Part shown: piece by piece, positions 14,178-15,814 of the stretch
Layout of the letters: each line of letters starts with the position of its first letter
Numbering within the stretch: position 1 is the first letter of the stretch
Position numbers and translations under genes: made by a program
Source of the DNA: JAWAFD01 sp964467175
GTDB taxonomy: Archaea; Micrarchaeota; Micrarchaeia; Anstonellales; J096
Reading direction: 5' to 3'
Assembly: GCA_964467175.1 (NCBI GenBank)
Contig: CAYXNY010000026.1
Coordinates: forward strand, 1 to 15,814
Length of the DNA: 15,814 nt
Notes under the pieces: generated by a model
Told to the model about the DNA's origin: nothing
The model's input: the letters and a program-made list of their open reading frames with translations, nothing else
The model's database searches: none

Positions 14178-14183
14178 TTTAAA
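14178..14183. promoter_or_regulatory. Shared TATA core between the PP2C-like (-) and glutamine-synthetase-like (+) genes
   Basis: TTTAAA in CTTTAAAAACA is centred at 14180.5. It lies 25.5 nt from the minus ATG at 14155 (leaderless) and 35.5 nt from the plus ATG at 14216, leaving a leader of about 9 nt that carries GGTGAG (14207-14212). Confidence 0.7.
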
Positions 14184-14215
14184 AACATTCTTTTTGAATC
14201 TTCATCGGTGAGAAT

Positions 14216-15591
14216 ATGCCAGCAAAAGATGTTTTAGACAGAATATCATCCTCAGGAATAAGGTGGTTTTACCTTGATTTTCTGGATGTTTTAGGCTACG
14301 CCCATTCTCTCGGCGTGCCGGCTCAGGCGGTTACAGAAGAGGAGCTGGAAAAGGGGTTTTCAAGGGCGGATGTTGCATCTGTTTTCAACGACCGGGAGGA
14401 GCTTTTCCTAAAGCCGGACCACGATACATTTGCGTTTGTTCCCTGGATGGATTCCGCCTCAAGAATGATATGCAACATCTACACGCGCAAAGAGGAGTTT
14501 TATATCTCAAGGACCCCCGCTACATCCTGCAGAGGGCCGTGAAGAATGCAGGCGCGGCCGGGTTTGACGTGAAGATAGGAAGCGAGGTTGAATTCTACTT
14601 TTTCGACGGCGTTGCGGTTGACAAAACAACCCCCGAGAGGGGGCCCAGCGTCATGCTGGATACGAGGGAGGCGAAATGGAACCCTTCTCCGATGGTGAAC
14701 TGGGAGAAAGCCGCCCTTGTCTCGGCCCCGTATGACACCTATCATATACTAAGGACAGAAATACTCAATGTCATGAACGACAACTTCCATATCGCTGTTG
14801 AATCTCATGGGCATGGGGAGGGCGCAACAGGCCAGCAGTTTGCCTCCCTCCAGCCGCTTTCCCTTCTTGACAGCGCGGATGCTCTCGTGACATTCAAGAA
14901 CGCAGTGAAGAACATTTCGATCATGTCTAATGTGTTTTCAACTTTCATGCCCGCCCCTGTTTTCAAGGAGAGCGGAAGCTCGCTTCGCGTGAACATAAGT
15001 CTGTGGGAAGGGGAGAAGAATATTTTCTATGATGCCAAAAACGAGTACGCGAACATCAGTTCGGCGGGTAGGTATTTCATAGGAGGCCTGCTGGAGCACG
15101 CATCCGCTCTTTGCGTTTTCACGAACCCATCAACAAACTCTTACAAAAGGCTTTCGGCATCGCCGAAGTACATAATGTGGAGCGCGAAAAACAAGGACGC
15201 GGTTGCATATGTTCCTGTAAGGCATGGTGAGGCGGAAGACAGAAAAAGGATTACATTCACCCTTCCGGACCCTCTCGCAAACCCCTATCTTGCCTACGCA
15301 GCGATTATCGCGGCCGGGCTGGACGGAATAAAGAAGAAAACAGACCCCGGAGACCCTGTCGACGGAGATGTTTCAACGATGCTTTCAAAGGAGAGGAGAA
15401 AACTTGGAGTAAAAGAGCTGCCCACCAGTTTGATGGAGGCAATCGCTTTCCTAGAAGCCGATAACGAATTCCTCAAAGGAACATTTTCATCGGATATAAT
15501 CGCGGATTACCTCGAGTTCAAGATAAAGGAGCATAAGGAAAACGAGAGGAGACCGACCAGCTACGAGTTCCAAAAATACTTCAATCTCTAA
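14216..15591 (+). pseudogene. Glutamine-synthetase-like protein, frameshifted and active-site depleted
   Basis: Two reading frames together give one glutamine-synthetase-like protein of about 458 residues, the usual archaeal length. The first frame (14216-14542) ends its homology at MICNIYTRKEEF; the second resumes at KDPRYILQRAVKNAG. One missing base at about 14490-14512 explains the break, for example TTTT at 14498-14501. The later frame runs to FQKYFNL at 15591. Kept family segments are GSEVEFYFF, SLWEGEKNIFYD, FTNPSTNSYKRL and PDPLANPYLAYAA. Lost or changed are FDGSS (now FSRADVA), HHEVAPGQHE (now HGHGEGATGQQFA), HVHQS (RVNIS), SARNRSA (SAKNKDA) and RIEFRFPDP (RITFTLPDP). It may be a pseudogene, a sequencing error in a non-catalytic paralogue, or a recoded gene. 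The start has GGTGAG upstream. Confidence 0.8.
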
Positions 15592-15598
15592 CCTCTTG

Positions 15599-15614
15599 TT
15601 TTTTATTTATTTTT
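15599..15614 (+). promoter_or_regulatory. T/A-rich tract: probable terminator and tRNA-Val TATA region
   Basis: T-rich sequence with TTATTTAT centred about 25 nt before the tRNA-Val 5' end at 15631 fits an archaeal TATA box. The T-runs also fit termination of the preceding gene, which stops at 15591. The two roles cannot be separated by eye. Confidence 0.5.
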
Positions 15615-15630
15615 GTGTTCAATTTTTCCA

Positions 15631-15814
15631 GGGCCCGTAGTCGAGTGGTTAAGACGCCACCCTTACAAGGTGGAGATCCCCAGTTCGATAGACAAACCGC
15701 AGGGGGCAACTGCCCCCTTCAGTTTTGATGTGGCGAAGCAAGTGCAACCCAACTATTTAGAAGAGTCGGGTTGCGCCGAAGCCCACCCAAAGGGTTAGCA
15801 TGGTTGGGTGGGTT
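15631..15814 (+). tRNA. tRNA-Val(UAC), 5' part, interrupted by a T-loop intron that leaves the window
   Basis: The acceptor 5' strand is GGGCCCG, followed by TA, a D-arm GTC/GAC with GG in the loop, an anticodon stem CCACC/GGTGG with uninterrupted loop CTTACAA (anticodon TAC), variable bases AGATC, T-stem 5' strand CCCAG and TTCGAT up to position 59 (15689). The expected CTGGG and CGGGCCC do not follow and are absent from the rest of the window. The break falls at 59/60, exactly where tRNA-Lys has its large intron, so I read this as a split gene whose 3' exon lies past 15814. A truncated tRNA fragment is the alternative. Confidence 0.85.
15690..15814 (+). other. T-loop tRNA intron (59/60) of tRNA-Val, at least 125 nt, right end outside window
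   Basis: The intron appears to start after T59. It consists of strong hairpins in series: GGGGGC/GCCCCC (15702-15717), GCAACCC/GGGTTGC (15744-15750 with 15768-15774), and a perfect 9-bp CCCACCCAA/TTGGGTGGG (15782-15790 with 15804-15812). The 5' half of a bulge-helix-bulge is visible (CCCAG, TTCG, AT|A); the 3' half is not in the window. Confidence 0.7.

Noticed and set aside
14156..14188. Longer N-terminus of the PP2C-like protein from 14188
   Set aside because: This start lies beyond the TATA core (14178-14183); 14155 has the correct leaderless spacing.
14490..14512. Programmed -1 frameshift in the glutamine-synthetase-like gene
   Set aside because: The local sequence (GAG TTT TAT ATC) is not a canonical X XXY YYZ slippery heptamer and no strong downstream hairpin was seen. 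A lost base or sequencing error is simpler, though recoding is not excluded.
15690..15814. CRISPR-like or IS inverted repeats at the right end
   Set aside because: The hairpins differ from each other in sequence and sit inside the tRNA-Val intron; there is no repeat-spacer spacing, transposase or target duplication.
1..15814. Insertion sequences, CRISPR arrays or known defence genes anywhere in the window
   Set aside because: No transposase, integrase, Cas-like protein or regular repeat array was seen on either strand.

Overview
The window is archaeal. It encodes translation factor aIF2 gamma, ribosomal protein S6e, a DRG-type GTPase with a TGS domain, and a PilT/VirB11-like secretion ATPase. 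Its two tRNA genes carry bulge-helix-bulge introns, and many genes look leaderless behind TTTAAA TATA boxes. Genes are packed tightly: convergent neighbours overlap or nearly touch, and divergent neighbours are only tens of bases apart. Compactness, non-canonical tRNA introns and several unrecognised proteins suggest a reduced, DPANN-like archaeon, but that placement is inference.

Layout from left to right. Positions 1-545 (minus) hold two tandem small membrane proteins with signal peptides that resemble VirB2/TrbC pilins. Positions 617-2077 (plus) hold a multi-pass membrane protein with a GT-C-like look. Positions 2074-3647 (minus) are the rps6e-eif2g operon. Positions 3724-4146 (plus) hold an unrecognised 140-residue protein. 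Positions 4133-6123 (minus) form a probable unit of a twice-split tRNA-Lys, a lysine-rich 502-residue protein and a winged-helix regulator. Positions 6177-8266 (plus) pair a purine permease of the NCS2/AzgA type with a stand-alone asparagine-synthase-like ATP-pyrophosphatase. Positions 8280-10541 (minus) hold the 753-residue secretion-type ATPase. Positions 10596-11974 (plus) hold the DRG GTPase and a small partner. Positions 12215-12845 (plus) hold two small unrecognised genes behind an AT-rich leader. Positions 12842-14155 (minus) hold a PP2C-like protein that has lost catalytic residues. Positions 14216-15591 (plus) hold a frameshifted glutamine-synthetase homologue that lacks much of its active site. 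From 15631 a tRNA-Val starts whose T-loop is split by an intron running past the window end.

Three things stand out. First, both tRNAs are interrupted at the same T-loop site (59/60); the tRNA-Lys has a complete bulge-helix-bulge there plus a second, 22-nt anticodon-loop intron. Second, all five divergent gene pairs share one central, self-complementary TTTAAA, which lies about 25-29 nt from the start of the leaderless or tRNA member(s) where there is one. This spacing also decides several start codons. Third, two enzyme-family proteins next to each other (PP2C-like and glutamine-synthetase-like) have both lost hallmark active-site residues.
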